From an uncultured Prevotellaceae bacterium (GTDB taxonomy: Bacteria > Bacteroidota > Bacteroidia > Bacteroidales > Bacteroidaceae): a stretch of 64,000 nucleotides of DNA. The notes beneath the pieces were generated by a model, which worked only from the letters and a program-made list of their open reading frames with translations, was not told the DNA's origin and searched no databases. Where the stretch lies: the NCBI GenBank assembly GCA_900316285.1, contig ONCG01000015.1, positions 62,001-126,000 on the forward strand. Reading direction: 5' to 3'. A program made the position numbers and the translations under genes. Numbering within the stretch: the stretch's first letter is position 1; each line of letters opens with the position of its first letter. Below, in pieces: positions 26,542-36,441 of this stretch.

Positions 26542-26676
26542 GGCTGCAAAATAACAAAAAAACTTTCAAATATGCAATCATCACTATTAGGTATTTTCAA
26601 TATTCAGCCATTTTCACTCATCATTGTATCATCCCCAAATGTGGGTATTCAGGAGGGGAACCACCATTTTTAGGTA

Positions 26677-26707
26677 TTGCGCAAACGCAGTGTTTATCGT
26701 AATTTTG
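26677..26707 (+). promoter_or_regulatory. Promoter of the porin-imelysin-cytochrome run
   Basis: TTG (26677-26679), 20 bp, TAATTTTG (26700-26707). The direct repeat TTAGGTATT occurs upstream (about 26587) and across the -33 region (about 26670), a candidate regulator site shared with the divergent hemerythrin-LuxR gene. Confidence 0.65.
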
Positions 26708-26746
26708 CGCTCGAAACGGAAAAAACGATCATCATTAATCACATCA

Positions 26747-28051
26747 ATGAGGATGAATAACAAGAAACTATGGATGGCTGCCGCAGCCTTGGCAGCATGT
26801 ATGCAAATGAGTGCACAGGTGAACGCTGGCGACAGTGTAATGAGTCATGCCCGCGGCAACCGACTGAGCGTGGGTGGCTATGGCGAGGTGGCCTTCAGCC
26901 GTAACTTTTACAGCGACCATGTGAGCCGCTACTCACAACCCGAACAGCACAAGGACGACCCGTCGCACGGGAAGTTCGACATTCCTCACGTAGTTGTCTA
27001 TATGGGGTACGACTTCGGCAAAGGCTGGACGATGGGCACGGAGATTGAATTCGAGCACGGAGGCACAGGCATCGCCTACGAGAAGGAAGATGAGGAAGGC
27101 GGCGAATGGGAACAGGAGACAGAGAAAGGCGGCGAAGTAGAGCTGGAGCAGTTCTGGATTCAGAAGTCGTTTGGCCGCTTTGCCAACATCCGCGCCGGAC
27201 ACATCGTGGTGCCGGTAGGCTTGAACAACGCCCACCACGAGCCGTTGAACTTCTTCACGGTGTACCGTCCAGAAGGCGAGAACACCATCTTGCCGAGCAC
27301 GTGGCACCAGACGGGCGTGGCGGTCTGGGGACGCTCGGGCGACTTCCGCTACGAGGCTCAGTTGCTGGCGGGTCTAAACGCCGACCAATTCACGAACACC
27401 GGCTGGATTCACAAAGGCCACAAGTCACCCATGGAATATGATGTTGCCAACAAATACGGCATTGCTGCCCGAGTGGACAACTACTCTGTGCCCGGCCTGC
27501 GCATGGCCATCAGCGGCTACTACGGTCACAGCATCGGTAACAGCTATCCTCGCAACGCCAACGGTGTGGATGCGGAATACAAAGGACGTGTGGTGATAGG
27601 CTCGTTCGATTTCAGCTACAACGCCCACAACTGGATTGTACGCGGACAGGCCGATTATGGCTACCTGAGCGACGCCTCGCAACTGAAGTACGTCTATAAC
27701 CGTCTGAACTCGAAATCGCCTTTCAAGCACACGGCCTTCGTCTCGAAGAATGCCTATGCCATCGGCATTGAAGCAGGCTACAACGTGTTCTCCCAATTCG
27801 AGCGCCTGCGCGCGCAAGATAAAAAGATGTATGTGTTCGGCCGCTACGAGATGTACGACCCCTATGCCTCACAGACCAAGAACACTCCCTACGACTACAC
27901 AGCCGTGAAACGCATGGCCGTGGGTGTGAACTACTACCCACTGCCACAAATCGTGGTGAAGGCGGAATATTCACAGCGATTCCTGAAAAAACTCTATAAC
28001 AACGAACCCGCCATTAACATCGGCATTGCATACGAGGGTTTCTTCAGATAA
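26747..28051 (+). CDS. Outer-membrane porin-like beta-barrel protein
   Basis: About 434 residues. Signal peptide ends QMSAQ. The mature protein is a long series of amphipathic strands (RLSVGGYGEVAFSRN, GHIVVPVGLNNAHHEPLNF, WHQTGVAVWGRS) and ends in Phe-Arg, consistent with a phosphate-porin-like OprO/OprP-type barrel. A Glu-rich loop (about 110-130) is distinctive and could bind cations. The start is ATG 26747, or 26753, placed after the promoter at 26677-26707. It leads a run with imelysin, a dihaem cytochrome and CcsA, so iron uptake or exchange is plausible. Confidence 0.78.
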   Translation: MRMNNKKLWMAAAALAACMQMSAQVNAGDSVMSHARGNRLSVGGYGEVAFSRNFYSDHVSRYSQPEQHKDDPSHGKFDIPHVVVYMGYDFGKGWTMGTEIEFEHGGTGIAYEKEDEEGGEWEQETEKGGEVELEQFWIQKSFGRFANIRAGHIVVPVGLNNAHHEPLNFFTVYRPEGENTILPSTWHQTGVAVWGRSGDFRYEAQLLAGLNADQFTNTGWIHKGHKSPMEYDVANKYGIAARVDNYSVPGLRMAISGYYGHSIGNSYPRNANGVDAEYKGRVVIGSFDFSYNAHNWIVRGQADYGYLSDASQLKYVYNRLNSKSPFKHTAFVSKNAYAIGIEAGYNVFSQFERLRAQDKKMYVFGRYEMYDPYASQTKNTPYDYTAVKRMAVGVNYYPLPQIVVKAEYSQRFLKKLYNNEPAINIGIAYEGFFR

Positions 28052-28098
28052 AACAACGATTACACATAATTTATCATAAAATTAAGAAAAAAAAGACT

Positions 28099-29355
28099 AT
28101 GAAGAAAATTTTCAAGTACGCGCTGCTCTTTGCAGCAGCCTGCACGCTCACGACAGGTTTCACGGCCTGCGATGACGACAACAACGACGATCCTACCGAG
28201 GACCAGTACAAGGACCGCACATACGGTAATCTGGCCATTGATGCCTGTTCCAGCGTGGTTTCGGAATTTGAAGCTGCCAACAGCATCATCGCGAAGGCTA
28301 CGCTTACCAGCGAGCAGGAGACTTACCTGCGCAACGTGCTGACAACCCTTGTGAACAACGTCATCGTTCCTACCTATACCGACCTGGCCGATGACGTGGA
28401 GGACCTCGAGAAAACCCTCAACGGTCTCACCGTTAGCAACATCACGCAGAACCAGATTAACAAGGCTTGCGACGATTTCAAAGACGCTCGTGAAAACTGG
28501 GAGCGCTCGGAAGCTTTCCTCATGGGTGCCGCCTCTGATTTCGACGTAGACCCGACCATCGACTCTTGGCCGCTAAACCGTGCCCTGCTGCTGAACTACT
28601 TCAACAATGGCATGAACGACGAGATGCTGGAAGACGCCACCATCCTGGGTTTCCACGCACTGGAGTTCATCCTCTTCCGCAACGGACAGCCGCGAAAGGT
28701 GGCCGAGCTGCAGACGAACGACACGTATAAGAATTTCACAGGCGTGAGCGGTGCTAAGGAGCTGGCTTACGCGCAGACCATTTGCAAACTGCTGAAGGAG
28801 CGCTGCTTCCAGCTGCAGGTAGCATGGGAAGGCGAGACCGCCAAGAATGCCAGCCGCATGGCTGCCGTAAAGGCTGCCGGACTGGAGTACAAGACGGAAA
28901 ATGGTCTGTCGTATGGTGAGAACCTCACCTCTGCCGGTGTGAACGCCAAGAGCACCTTCCCCACACTGAAGGCAGCTATTGCACAGGTGCTCTCCGATGA
29001 CGAGGGCTCGTGTGTAGCCATCGCTACAGAGGTGGGAACTGCCAAGATTGCCAACCCCTTCTCGGCTGGTGACATCAGCTATGTGGAGTCGCCCTACAGC
29101 TACAATTCCATCACCGACTTCCAGGACAACATCCGCTCCATCCGCAATGTGTGGTATGGCTCTACAAACGGTACCGCCGCCAGCAACAGCTTCAGCGGAT
29201 TCTTTACCAACGTGGGCCAGAGTGCAACAAATACCAATGTGGTGAATGCCTTCCGGAACGCTATCACACGCATCGGCCAGATGCCTGCTCCGTTCGTGAA
29301 GTACTGCTCTACCATCTGGAACATCGCCTTCGAGGACGATGAGGACTGGGAGTAA
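28099..29355 (+). CDS. Imelysin-family lipoprotein
   Basis: 418 residues. The lipoprotein signal ends FTAC (Cys about 24). The imelysin/M75 helical domain carries GFHALEFILF, matching the GxHxxE signature also found in EfeO-type iron-uptake proteins. The duplicated four-helix bundle fits the length. It lies 47 bp after the porin and 34 bp before a dihaem cytochrome. Members of this family are tied to iron acquisition in other bacteria; here the role in iron is inferred from family and neighbours. Confidence 0.88.
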   Translation: MKKIFKYALLFAAACTLTTGFTACDDDNNDDPTEDQYKDRTYGNLAIDACSSVVSEFEAANSIIAKATLTSEQETYLRNVLTTLVNNVIVPTYTDLADDVEDLEKTLNGLTVSNITQNQINKACDDFKDARENWERSEAFLMGAASDFDVDPTIDSWPLNRALLLNYFNNGMNDEMLEDATILGFHALEFILFRNGQPRKVAELQTNDTYKNFTGVSGAKELAYAQTICKLLKERCFQLQVAWEGETAKNASRMAAVKAAGLEYKTENGLSYGENLTSAGVNAKSTFPTLKAAIAQVLSDDEGSCVAIATEVGTAKIANPFSAGDISYVESPYSYNSITDFQDNIRSIRNVWYGSTNGTAASNSFSGFFTNVGQSATNTNVVNAFRNAITRIGQMPAPFVKYCSTIWNIAFEDDEDWE

Positions 29356-29389
29356 TTGATAATTGACAATTAATAATTGATCATTGAAA
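29353..29389. repeat. TAATTGATAATTGACAATT microrepeat
   Basis: Low-complexity spacer between the imelysin and cytochrome genes, same family as 14437-14495. The ATG of the next gene follows immediately. Confidence 0.65.
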
Positions 29390-31147
29390 ATGAAAAACAT
29401 TACCAAATTAGCATTCTTAGGACTGCTATCGATGCCGCTTCTAACGGCATGTCATGATGACGATGACATCGACCTCGGCCCCCTCGTGCCGGAAACAGAA
29501 TCCTTCGGCAAGGCCAACGACGTGTTCTCGGCCGACGAGTGGTATCCGGGCGGACAGCTCGGCACTACCGAGAAAGCCAGCTATTCGGCAGCAACACCCG
29601 CAGTTGTAAACATTGCCGGCATGGAGGAAGATTTCAATACTGGTGAGGACTTCTTCGAACACCTCTACACCTTCGAACAGAATCCACGCAAGGGCCTCGG
29701 ACCGGCATGGGTGCGCAACAGCTGCATTGCCTGTCACCCCAGCTACGGCCATGGCAAGCGCCAAACCGAATACCGCGCCAATCAGATTGGCAATGGTTAT
29801 CTGCTCGTGGTCTATCACCCGTCGAACAACGCCTACATCAGCGAGGTGACGGGCATGCCGCAGACACAGGCCATGTCGCCTTTCAAGGCTCCTATCGACG
29901 AGACACAGATCAAGATTGAGTGGCCAGAGGTGAAGGAGATGGAGAGCGGACTGCCCATGCAGTTTGCCGATGGCGAGAAGTACTCGCTTATCTATCCTGT
30001 GGTGACCATTCCGCAGACGGCTTTCAACACCAATCCGAAGCCCACGGAGTACGATGTACGCCTGGAGTCGACCATCGGCCTCTATGGTACAGGACTGCTC
30101 GATGCACTCGACGATGCCGACATTGAGGCTCAGTGGCGTGACGAGGCTCCTTATGTAGACTTGAACCCTGCCATGTGGGACAAGGAGGCCAATGCCTTCA
30201 AGACCAGCGCATACTATGCTGCACCCTACAACGACACAGGTTCGTTCCACGGCAGTCGCGGTCCGCTGAAGCGCTTCACCTATGCCATGACGCGTGGCAC
30301 GCTGCAAGACGGTGCCGGCGCCAACGCCATTTGGAACATCACCAATGTTACGCGCAGCGACCGCCACTGGCTCTACACCACGCCCGCATGGGCCAAGGCA
30401 CAGAGCGAGGACAGCGAGGTCGTCGACTACATCAAGCGTCACGGCTCTTCCGAGACGAGCATCCTGCATCCCTACTTTGCCGACGGCACCAACGAAGGCA
30501 TCAGCGAGCGCGTCAACGAAATTCTGAGCTGCTCGTCCATTGCTAAGAAAGAGACCTTCGACAAGTACCTCTTCAAGGGCGCTCCCTACAACGGCCAGGA
30601 GGAGATGACTGACAAACAGTACTATCAGTTCATGGTGTGGCACCGCGGTCTAGCCGTGCCTGCCGCCCGCAACCTGAACGATCCGGAGGTAAAGCGTGGT
30701 AAGCAACTGTTCACCGAAATGGGCTGCGCCCAGTGCCATCGCCCGTCATGGAAGACCGGCAAGGACAATATGTGGGTGGATGCCAGCGTGAAGGCTTATG
30801 CCGATGCTAACGGACTCGCCAAGGATGGTGACTATACGAAGCTATTGCCAAAGTATCCGAACCAGACCATCTGGCCTTACACCGACATGGTGCAGCATCG
30901 TCTGTTTATGAAAAACGATATCCGCACTGGATGGTGCCGCACCACTCCACTTTGGGGCCGTGGCCTGAGCCGCCAGCTAACCGGTGCCGACGACCGTCTG
31001 CACGACTGTCGTGCACGTACTGTGCTCGAAGCCATCATGTGGCATGGCTACTCAAAACAGTCGGATGCTTACGCCTCAACGGTGAAGTTCTATCACCTCT
31101 CGAAGGCCGACCGAGATGCCGTCGTAAGGTTCATCGAGTCGATCTAA
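29390..31147 (+). CDS. Dihaem oxidoreductase (MauG/cytochrome c peroxidase-related) lipoprotein
   Basis: 585 residues. Lipobox LLTAC (Cys about 20). Two c-type haem motifs: CIACH (about 110) and CAQCH (about 449). It matches the DUF1111-like di-haem oxidoreductases often found with imelysin and EfeO-type iron systems. ATG 29390 is used; TTG 29384 only adds two residues. The cytochrome c maturation gene 33 bp downstream would attach its haems. Substrate not known: peroxide or ferrous iron are reasonable candidates. Confidence 0.88.
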   Translation: MKNITKLAFLGLLSMPLLTACHDDDDIDLGPLVPETESFGKANDVFSADEWYPGGQLGTTEKASYSAATPAVVNIAGMEEDFNTGEDFFEHLYTFEQNPRKGLGPAWVRNSCIACHPSYGHGKRQTEYRANQIGNGYLLVVYHPSNNAYISEVTGMPQTQAMSPFKAPIDETQIKIEWPEVKEMESGLPMQFADGEKYSLIYPVVTIPQTAFNTNPKPTEYDVRLESTIGLYGTGLLDALDDADIEAQWRDEAPYVDLNPAMWDKEANAFKTSAYYAAPYNDTGSFHGSRGPLKRFTYAMTRGTLQDGAGANAIWNITNVTRSDRHWLYTTPAWAKAQSEDSEVVDYIKRHGSSETSILHPYFADGTNEGISERVNEILSCSSIAKKETFDKYLFKGAPYNGQEEMTDKQYYQFMVWHRGLAVPAARNLNDPEVKRGKQLFTEMGCAQCHRPSWKTGKDNMWVDASVKAYADANGLAKDGDYTKLLPKYPNQTIWPYTDMVQHRLFMKNDIRTGWCRTTPLWGRGLSRQLTGADDRLHDCRARTVLEAIMWHGYSKQSDAYASTVKFYHLSKADRDAVVRFIESI

Positions 31148-31180
31148 GCATTCCGCATTTTGCGGAAATACAAGCGAAAC

Positions 31181-33436
31181 ATGAAGAAGATTATCATTGC
31201 CCTCTACGCTCTAATTGTCATTGTACTCGGAGGGGCCACATTCGTAGAACACGGCCACGGACGAGACTTTGCACTTCAGCACATCTATGGAGCCTGGTGG
31301 TTTTCGTTGCTGTGGGCACTATTGGCAGCTTTCGGCGTGGCTTGGATCGTGAGGCGGCGCATGCGGCGCTGGCCGATACTCCTTCTTCATGCTTCGTTTG
31401 TGCTAATTCTCGCTGGAGCGTTACTCACCCATCTCACATCGAAGCAAGGCGTTATCCACCTGCGAATGGGTGAGACCACCGACGAATACTACGAAGCCGC
31501 AACCGAGACGGGCATGCGCGTGGCTCACTTGCCATTCCAGTTGCGTCTCGACAACTTTAACATCATCTACCACAAGGGCACTCAGGCTGTTGCTGACTAC
31601 GAAACACACTTCACCATCGTCGAAGGTCAGCAACAGACTGAGGCCCGTGTTTCGATGAATAACATCTTCTCACACCGTGGCTACCGCCTCTACCAGAGCA
31701 GCTACGATGAAGACCAACGCGGCAGTGTACTCGCCATGAATGCAGACCCTTGGGGCATTCCCGTCACATACGTTGGCTACGCCCTACTCTTCTTCTCGCT
31801 CGTCTACATGCTCATCGACCCTCGCGGCACCTTCCGCCACCTGTTGCGCTCACCCCTCCTACAGCGTACTGCCCTCCTTATTCTCATTTTTCATTGTTCA
31901 CTTCTCACTTGCCGCGCAGCGGCACCCACCCTGCCCCGTGAACAGGCCGATGCCTTCGCCCGATTGCACATCCTCTACAACAATCGCATCTGTCCCGTAG
32001 AAACTTATGCCATCGACTTTACGAAGAAACTTTACGGTAAGCGTCACTACGGCTCCTACAGTGCTACGCAGGTGCTTCTAGGATTCATCTTCTGGGGCGA
32101 CGAATGGAACAAGGAACCCATTGTGAAAATCAAACGTGGCGACCTGAAGAGCCAACTCGACCTGCCGACATACTGCTCGGTCGACTTTTTCTTCAACGAA
32201 GCCATGGGTGGCTACATCATCGGCCCGTATCTGAAGGAATACTACAACGGCCAGCAGGACGGTTTCCACAAGCAGGCAGCCCAGATTGACGAGAAGCTAT
32301 CGCTAGTTATGGACCTGCGTCGTGGCACGCCATTGAAACTATTCCCCGCCAACGAATCTTCGTGGATAGCGCCCACCGACGCATTACCTGCCGGCATCAG
32401 TCCTGCCGACTCGACCTACATCACGACCGTCTTCAACAACCTTTATCAGGATGCACTCAGTGGCAACTATGCTCATTTCGGACAGATTGTCAAGACCATC
32501 AGCAATTATCAGCAGAAACACGGAGCAGCCACGCTGCCCACGGCCACCAAGGACAAGGCAGAACACCTCTACAACCACATACCCTTTGCCACCATCCTCT
32601 TTATGTTCAATCTCACCTTGGGATTTCTTGCATTATTCTGCTGTATCTGGATGATGACACGCCAGAAGAAGTCTTCTAAGAAATGGGAGACAATAGGCAA
32701 CATTCTGCTTCTCATTTCCTTCCTCGCCCTCACCTTTTGTATTGCCCTGCGCTGGATAGTAAAGGGTACTATCCCTATGTCCAACGGTTATGAGACCATG
32801 CTACTTACTGCTTGGTTCGTGATGGCCATCACCCTTTTGTTCAACTATCAACTATCCACTATCCGCTCTCAGCTCTCAGCCCTCCTTCTCACTTTCGGCT
32901 TCCTGCTGTCAGGTTTCTTTCTCCTCGTGAGCCACATATCGCAGATGGACCCGCAGATTACCCACATGATGCCTGTGCTGAACTCTCCCTTGTTGTCGCT
33001 CCACGTCAGCATTATCATGATGTCATACGCCCTTGTCGGCCTCACCTTTATCTGTGGCATCGTAGCACTCCTACTCAAAGGAATCAGCAAGCTAAGAGGT
33101 CATCGAGAGAAAACTGCCATCGCCACGCAGATGGAGTCGCTAGCCGTGCTCTCGCGCATTTTCCTCTATCCTGCCCTTACCACGATGGGTCTCGGCATCT
33201 TCATCGGAGCCATCTGGGCTAATGTGTCGTGGGGAAACTATTGGAGTTGGGACCCAAAGGAAACATGGGCGCTCATCACTTTTATGGTCTATGCCGTGGT
33301 CGTCCACACACAGTCGTTGCCAGTCTTCCGCCGCCCCCTCACCTACCACACCTACATGGTGCTTGCCTTCCTCACCATCCTCATGACCTATTTCGGTGTG
33401 AACTACTTCCTCGGCGGCATGCACAGCTACGCCTGA
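31181..33436 (+). CDS. ResB-CcsA fusion, system II cytochrome c synthase
   Basis: About 751 residues. The N-terminal half is ResB-like, with membrane helices and a large periplasmic part. The C-terminal half is CcsA-like, with the haem-handling tryptophan-rich segment WGNYWSWDPKETWALI near residue 690. It exports haem and attaches it to CxxCH proteins, which this window supplies in the preceding gene. ATG 31181 gives MKKIIIALYAL; TTG 31160 is less likely. Two microrepeat-like stretches (31880-31912, 32841-32880) lie in frame within the gene. Confidence 0.9.
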   Translation: MKKIIIALYALIVIVLGGATFVEHGHGRDFALQHIYGAWWFSLLWALLAAFGVAWIVRRRMRRWPILLLHASFVLILAGALLTHLTSKQGVIHLRMGETTDEYYEAATETGMRVAHLPFQLRLDNFNIIYHKGTQAVADYETHFTIVEGQQQTEARVSMNNIFSHRGYRLYQSSYDEDQRGSVLAMNADPWGIPVTYVGYALLFFSLVYMLIDPRGTFRHLLRSPLLQRTALLILIFHCSLLTCRAAAPTLPREQADAFARLHILYNNRICPVETYAIDFTKKLYGKRHYGSYSATQVLLGFIFWGDEWNKEPIVKIKRGDLKSQLDLPTYCSVDFFFNEAMGGYIIGPYLKEYYNGQQDGFHKQAAQIDEKLSLVMDLRRGTPLKLFPANESSWIAPTDALPAGISPADSTYITTVFNNLYQDALSGNYAHFGQIVKTISNYQQKHGAATLPTATKDKAEHLYNHIPFATILFMFNLTLGFLALFCCIWMMTRQKKSSKKWETIGNILLLISFLALTFCIALRWIVKGTIPMSNGYETMLLTAWFVMAITLLFNYQLSTIRSQLSALLLTFGFLLSGFFLLVSHISQMDPQITHMMPVLNSPLLSLHVSIIMMSYALVGLTFICGIVALLLKGISKLRGHREKTAIATQMESLAVLSRIFLYPALTTMGLGIFIGAIWANVSWGNYWSWDPKETWALITFMVYAVVVHTQSLPVFRRPLTYHTYMVLAFLTILMTYFGVNYFLGGMHSYA

Positions 33437-33514
33437 AAAGGTTTGTATGAAAGAAAAACAACAGGATAAGATAAGAAAGTTTTGTTGTTATTTTTTTAAA
33501 TGAGAAGAAAATTG

Positions 33515-33522
33515 TATCTTTG
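33515..33522 (+). promoter_or_regulatory. -7 box TATCTTTG for the Rid-like gene
   Basis: TATCTTTG lies 19 bp before ATG 33542. The -33 element is not clear. Confidence 0.55.
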
Positions 33523-33541
33523 CAGGCAAATAGAAACTTAA

Positions 33542-34681
33542 ATGAATAATTGTATTACTTTTGAACATGCTGTCGCTAAAATCTATTGCTTCGACAATGG
33601 TACGGAAGTGACAGAGTATCAAGTGGTGATCAGCCTCACCAACCCGCTGCTCACCTACAAACAACAACTGGAAACACTCCTCGATGCCTTTGCACAAGTG
33701 AAGAAAGATGCAATGGCAGGCGCTAGCGTGGTCTTCAAACGATTCTTCCTGAGCGATGCCAGCAATCAGGCCGACGAACTGATGAACTACGAGATGGAGG
33801 CTCCCGAGGGAGCGATGAGCATCATCCAACAGGCACCACTCAACGGCACGAAGATTGCCTTGTGGGCTTATCTCGCCACCGGCATGAAGACACGGGCACT
33901 CTCAAGTGGACTATATGAGGCAAGTCATGGCAACTTCCGCCACCTCTGGCTCGCCTCGGCCAGCAACTACGCCAAGGACTCTGAGCGCCAAACGCGCATC
34001 CTACTCAACGACTACGTGATGCAACTCATCGGCGAAGGCTGTTCGCTGGCGGACAACTGTATCCGCACGTGGTTCTTCGTGAACGATGTAGACCTAAACT
34101 ACAATGGCGTCGTGAAGGCACGCAACGAGGTGTTCATCACACAGAACCTCACCGACCGCACACATTTCATTGCTAGCACAGGCATCGATGGACGCCAGGC
34201 CGACGCGCAGGTGCTTTCGCAGATGGATGCTTATGCCATCGCCGGAATCCAGAAAGAACAGATTCACTTCCTCTATGCCCCTACCCACCTCAATCGCACG
34301 AGCGACTATGGTGTGTCGTTTGAGCGTGGAACGTATATCGACTACGGCGACCGCCGCCACGTCTACGTTTCTGGCACCGCCAGCATCAACAACAAGGGCG
34401 AGATCATGCACCATGGCGACGTGGTTGCCCAATGCTACCGCATGTGGGAGAACATAGAGACCTTGCTGAAAGAGGCCGGCTGCACCTACGACGATGCCGC
34501 CCAGATGATTGTCTACCTGCGTGACCCAGCCGACTACGAGGTCGTACGCCGGCTGTTTGAGGAGCGCTTCCCCGACAAACCTTGGGTAATTGTGAATGCG
34601 AAGGTGTGCCGCCCCGGCTGGCTCATCGAGATGGAGACTATGGCCATCAAGGCACAAAAGACCGACTTCCCGGAGTACTAA
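33542..34681 (+). CDS. Rid/YjgF-fold protein, chorismatase-like (FkbO/Hyg5-related)
   Basis: 379 residues, much longer than a 130-residue RidA. The C-terminal about 120 residues have the Rid core (DVVAQCYRMWENIETLLKEAGC, DAAQMIVYLRDPAD, WVIVNAKVCRPGWLIEMETMAI), where the Arg in CRPGW matches the substrate-binding arginine position. The N-terminal part resembles the first half of chorismatases of the FkbO/Hyg5 type. It could hydrolyse chorismate or a related enol-ether/imine. No aromatic-pathway neighbour supports this. Fold is likely; substrate is not known. Confidence 0.65.
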   Translation: MNNCITFEHAVAKIYCFDNGTEVTEYQVVISLTNPLLTYKQQLETLLDAFAQVKKDAMAGASVVFKRFFLSDASNQADELMNYEMEAPEGAMSIIQQAPLNGTKIALWAYLATGMKTRALSSGLYEASHGNFRHLWLASASNYAKDSERQTRILLNDYVMQLIGEGCSLADNCIRTWFFVNDVDLNYNGVVKARNEVFITQNLTDRTHFIASTGIDGRQADAQVLSQMDAYAIAGIQKEQIHFLYAPTHLNRTSDYGVSFERGTYIDYGDRRHVYVSGTASINNKGEIMHHGDVVAQCYRMWENIETLLKEAGCTYDDAAQMIVYLRDPADYEVVRRLFEERFPDKPWVIVNAKVCRPGWLIEMETMAIKAQKTDFPEY

Positions 34682-34686
34682 GAAAT

Positions 34687-34758
34687 GTAGGGACGCGGCG
34701 TGCCGCGTTGCTGGAGAGGAAAGACTAAATCCAATAAAGCGGCACGCCACGTCCCTAC
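34687..34758. repeat. REPIN-like double hairpin, copy 3 (decayed)
   Basis: GTAG/CTAC ends and the loop AGAGGAAAGACTAAAT are as in copy 2, but the right arm has several mismatches (AAAGCGG, GCCACG). It begins 5 bp after the stop codon of the Rid-like gene. Confidence 0.8.
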
Positions 34759-34770
34759 ATATAATTGCAA

Positions 34771-34806
34771 AAACCGCCAATCTTGCAGGTGCAGGATTGG
34801 CGGTTT
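34771..34806. terminator. Bidirectional intrinsic terminator
   Basis: AAACCGCCAAT (34771-34781) pairs with ATTGGCGGTTT (34796-34806). T-runs lie on both strands' exits. It separates the Rid-like gene from rny. Confidence 0.85.
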
Positions 34807-34834
34807 CCTATTTTTCCTAAAACGCTTTGCAGCC

Positions 34835-34866
34835 TTGAACGTTGAACCGCGCGAAGCGCATTGAAC
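34835..34866. repeat. TTGAAC-hairpin unit at the 3' end of rny
   Basis: TTGAAC at 34835, 34842 and 34861 bracket the hairpin CGCGCGAAGCGC, 11 bp from the rny stop codon. Same layout as the arrays at 42, 44.7 and 53.2-53.9 kb. Confidence 0.6.
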
Positions 34867-34877
34867 CACTGCCTAGC

Positions 34878-36413
34878 TTACTTGGCATAAGCTACCGAGC
34901 GCGTCTCACGAATCACGGTGATCTTCACCTGTCCGGGATACGTCATCTCGTTCTGAATCTTCGTGGCAATCTCGCCACTCAGAGCCTCGGTCTCAGCATC
35001 ACTCATCTTGTCGGCACCGACGATGACGCGCAACTCGCGACCTGCCTGGATGGCATAGGTCTTCGTTACACCGGGATAGCTCATGGCAATAGCCTCGAGG
35101 TCGTTCAGACGCTTGATGTAAGCCTCTACGATTTCACGGCGAGCACCAGGACGGGCACCACTTATGGCGTCGCAAACCTGAACAATCGGAGCCAGCAGCG
35201 TCTGCATCTCCATCTCGTCATGGTGGGCGCCAATGGCATTGCAGATGTCGGGTTTCTCCTTGAACTTCTCGGCAATCTTTGCACCATAGATGGCATGCGG
35301 ATCTTCCGTATCCTCATCAGGCACCTTACCAATATCGTGCAACAGTCCGGCACGCTTGGCCTTCTTCGGGTTCAGTCCGAGCTCGGCAGCCATCACAGCA
35401 CACAGGTTCGCAGTCTCGCGGGCGTGCTGCAATAGGTTCTGTCCGTAGCTGGAACGGTACTTCATCTTACCCACAATACGGATCAATTCGGGATGCAAGC
35501 CATGAATACCCAAGTCGATTGCCGTACGCTTACCAGTCTCCACAATCTCGTTATCGAGCTGCTTCTTCACCTTGGCAACAACCTCCTCAATGCGTGCAGG
35601 ATGGATGCGACCGTCGCTGACCAGCTGGTGCAAGGCCAGACGGCACACCTCGCGACGCACGGGGTCAAAGGCCGAGATGACGATGGCCTCGGGAGTATCG
35701 TCAACGACGATTTCCACTCCGCAGGCTGCCTCCAAAGCACGGATGTTACGACCCTCACGACCAATAACGCGGCCTTTGATGTCGTCGTTATCAATATGGA
35801 ATACGGATACGCTATTCTCAATGGCAGTCTCCGTAGCTACACGCTGGATGGTCTGGATGACAATCTTCTTAGCTTGAGCGTTGGCATTGAGCTTCGCCTC
35901 ATCGATAATCTCGTTGATATAGCTGGCAGCATCGGTACGGGCCTCGTCCTTCAGGCTTTCCACCAGACGGCTCTTGGCTTCCTCAGCGCTCAAGCCTGAG
36001 AGTTCCTCCAGCTTGGCACGCTCCTGGCTCTGCATTTTCTCCAGTTCTTCTTGCTTGATAGCCAGAAGTTTCTTCTCGTTATCAATGCGCTGCTGACCCT
36101 GCTCCACCTCCTGACGGCGGCGGCCCAGCTCTTCCTGACGCTGGTTAAGCGAGATCTCACGCTGCTTCAGTTTGTTCTCACTCTGCTGGATGCGCTGGTT
36201 GCGCTGCTGAACCTCTTTCTCGAGTTCACTTTTCTTGTTCAGGAATTTCTCCTTCACTTCCAGCAGTTTCTTCTCTTTAATCACTTCAGCCTCTTTGTCG
36301 GCGGCTGCAATCATTTCATTATACTTTCCCTTGATAACATAACGGAAAAGAGCATAGCCGATGAGTCCCCCTAAGACGAGGGCTACCGCGGCTGTAATCA
36401 ATAGTACAATCAT
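34878..36413 (-). CDS. rny: Ribonuclease Y
   Basis: 511 residues. A membrane-anchored endoribonuclease that starts mRNA decay. N-terminal helix about 2-24; coiled coil about 30-150 rich in Glu/Lys/Gln; KH domain with [14 protein letters not shown] domain with LLQHARETA and [19 protein letters not shown] supplying the metal-binding His/Asp; C-terminal domain to 511. Length and order are canonical. It is the third gene after a ZapB-like coiled coil and zapA, an arrangement seen in Bacteroidota. Confidence 0.96.
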   Translation of the reverse strand: MIVLLITAAVALVLGGLIGYALFRYVIKGKYNEMIAAADKEAEVIKEKKLLEVKEKFLNKKSELEKEVQQRNQRIQQSENKLKQREISLNQRQEELGRRRQEVEQGQQRIDNEKKLLAIKQEELEKMQSQERAKLEELSGLSAEEAKSRLVESLKDEARTDAASYINEIIDEAKLNANAQAKKIVIQTIQRVATETAIENSVSVFHIDNDDIKGRVIGREGRNIRALEAACGVEIVVDDTPEAIVISAFDPVRREVCRLALHQLVSDGRIHPARIEEVVAKVKKQLDNEIVETGKRTAIDLGIHGLHPELIRIVGKMKYRSSYGQNLLQHARETANLCAVMAAELGLNPKKAKRAGLLHDIGKVPDEDTEDPHAIYGAKIAEKFKEKPDICNAIGAHHDEMEMQTLLAPIVQVCDAISGARPGARREIVEAYIKRLNDLEAIAMSYPGVTKTYAIQAGRELRVIVGADKMSDAETEALSGEIATKIQNEMTYPGQVKITVIRETRSVAYAK

Positions 36414-36441
36414 TCTAAATTTATAGTTGTTAAAAATATTC

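Noticed and set aside
29441-30643. 400-residue open frame on the - strand opposite the dihaem cytochrome
   Set aside because: Antisense shadow of a gene with two CxxCH motifs and a lipoprotein signal; no independent support.
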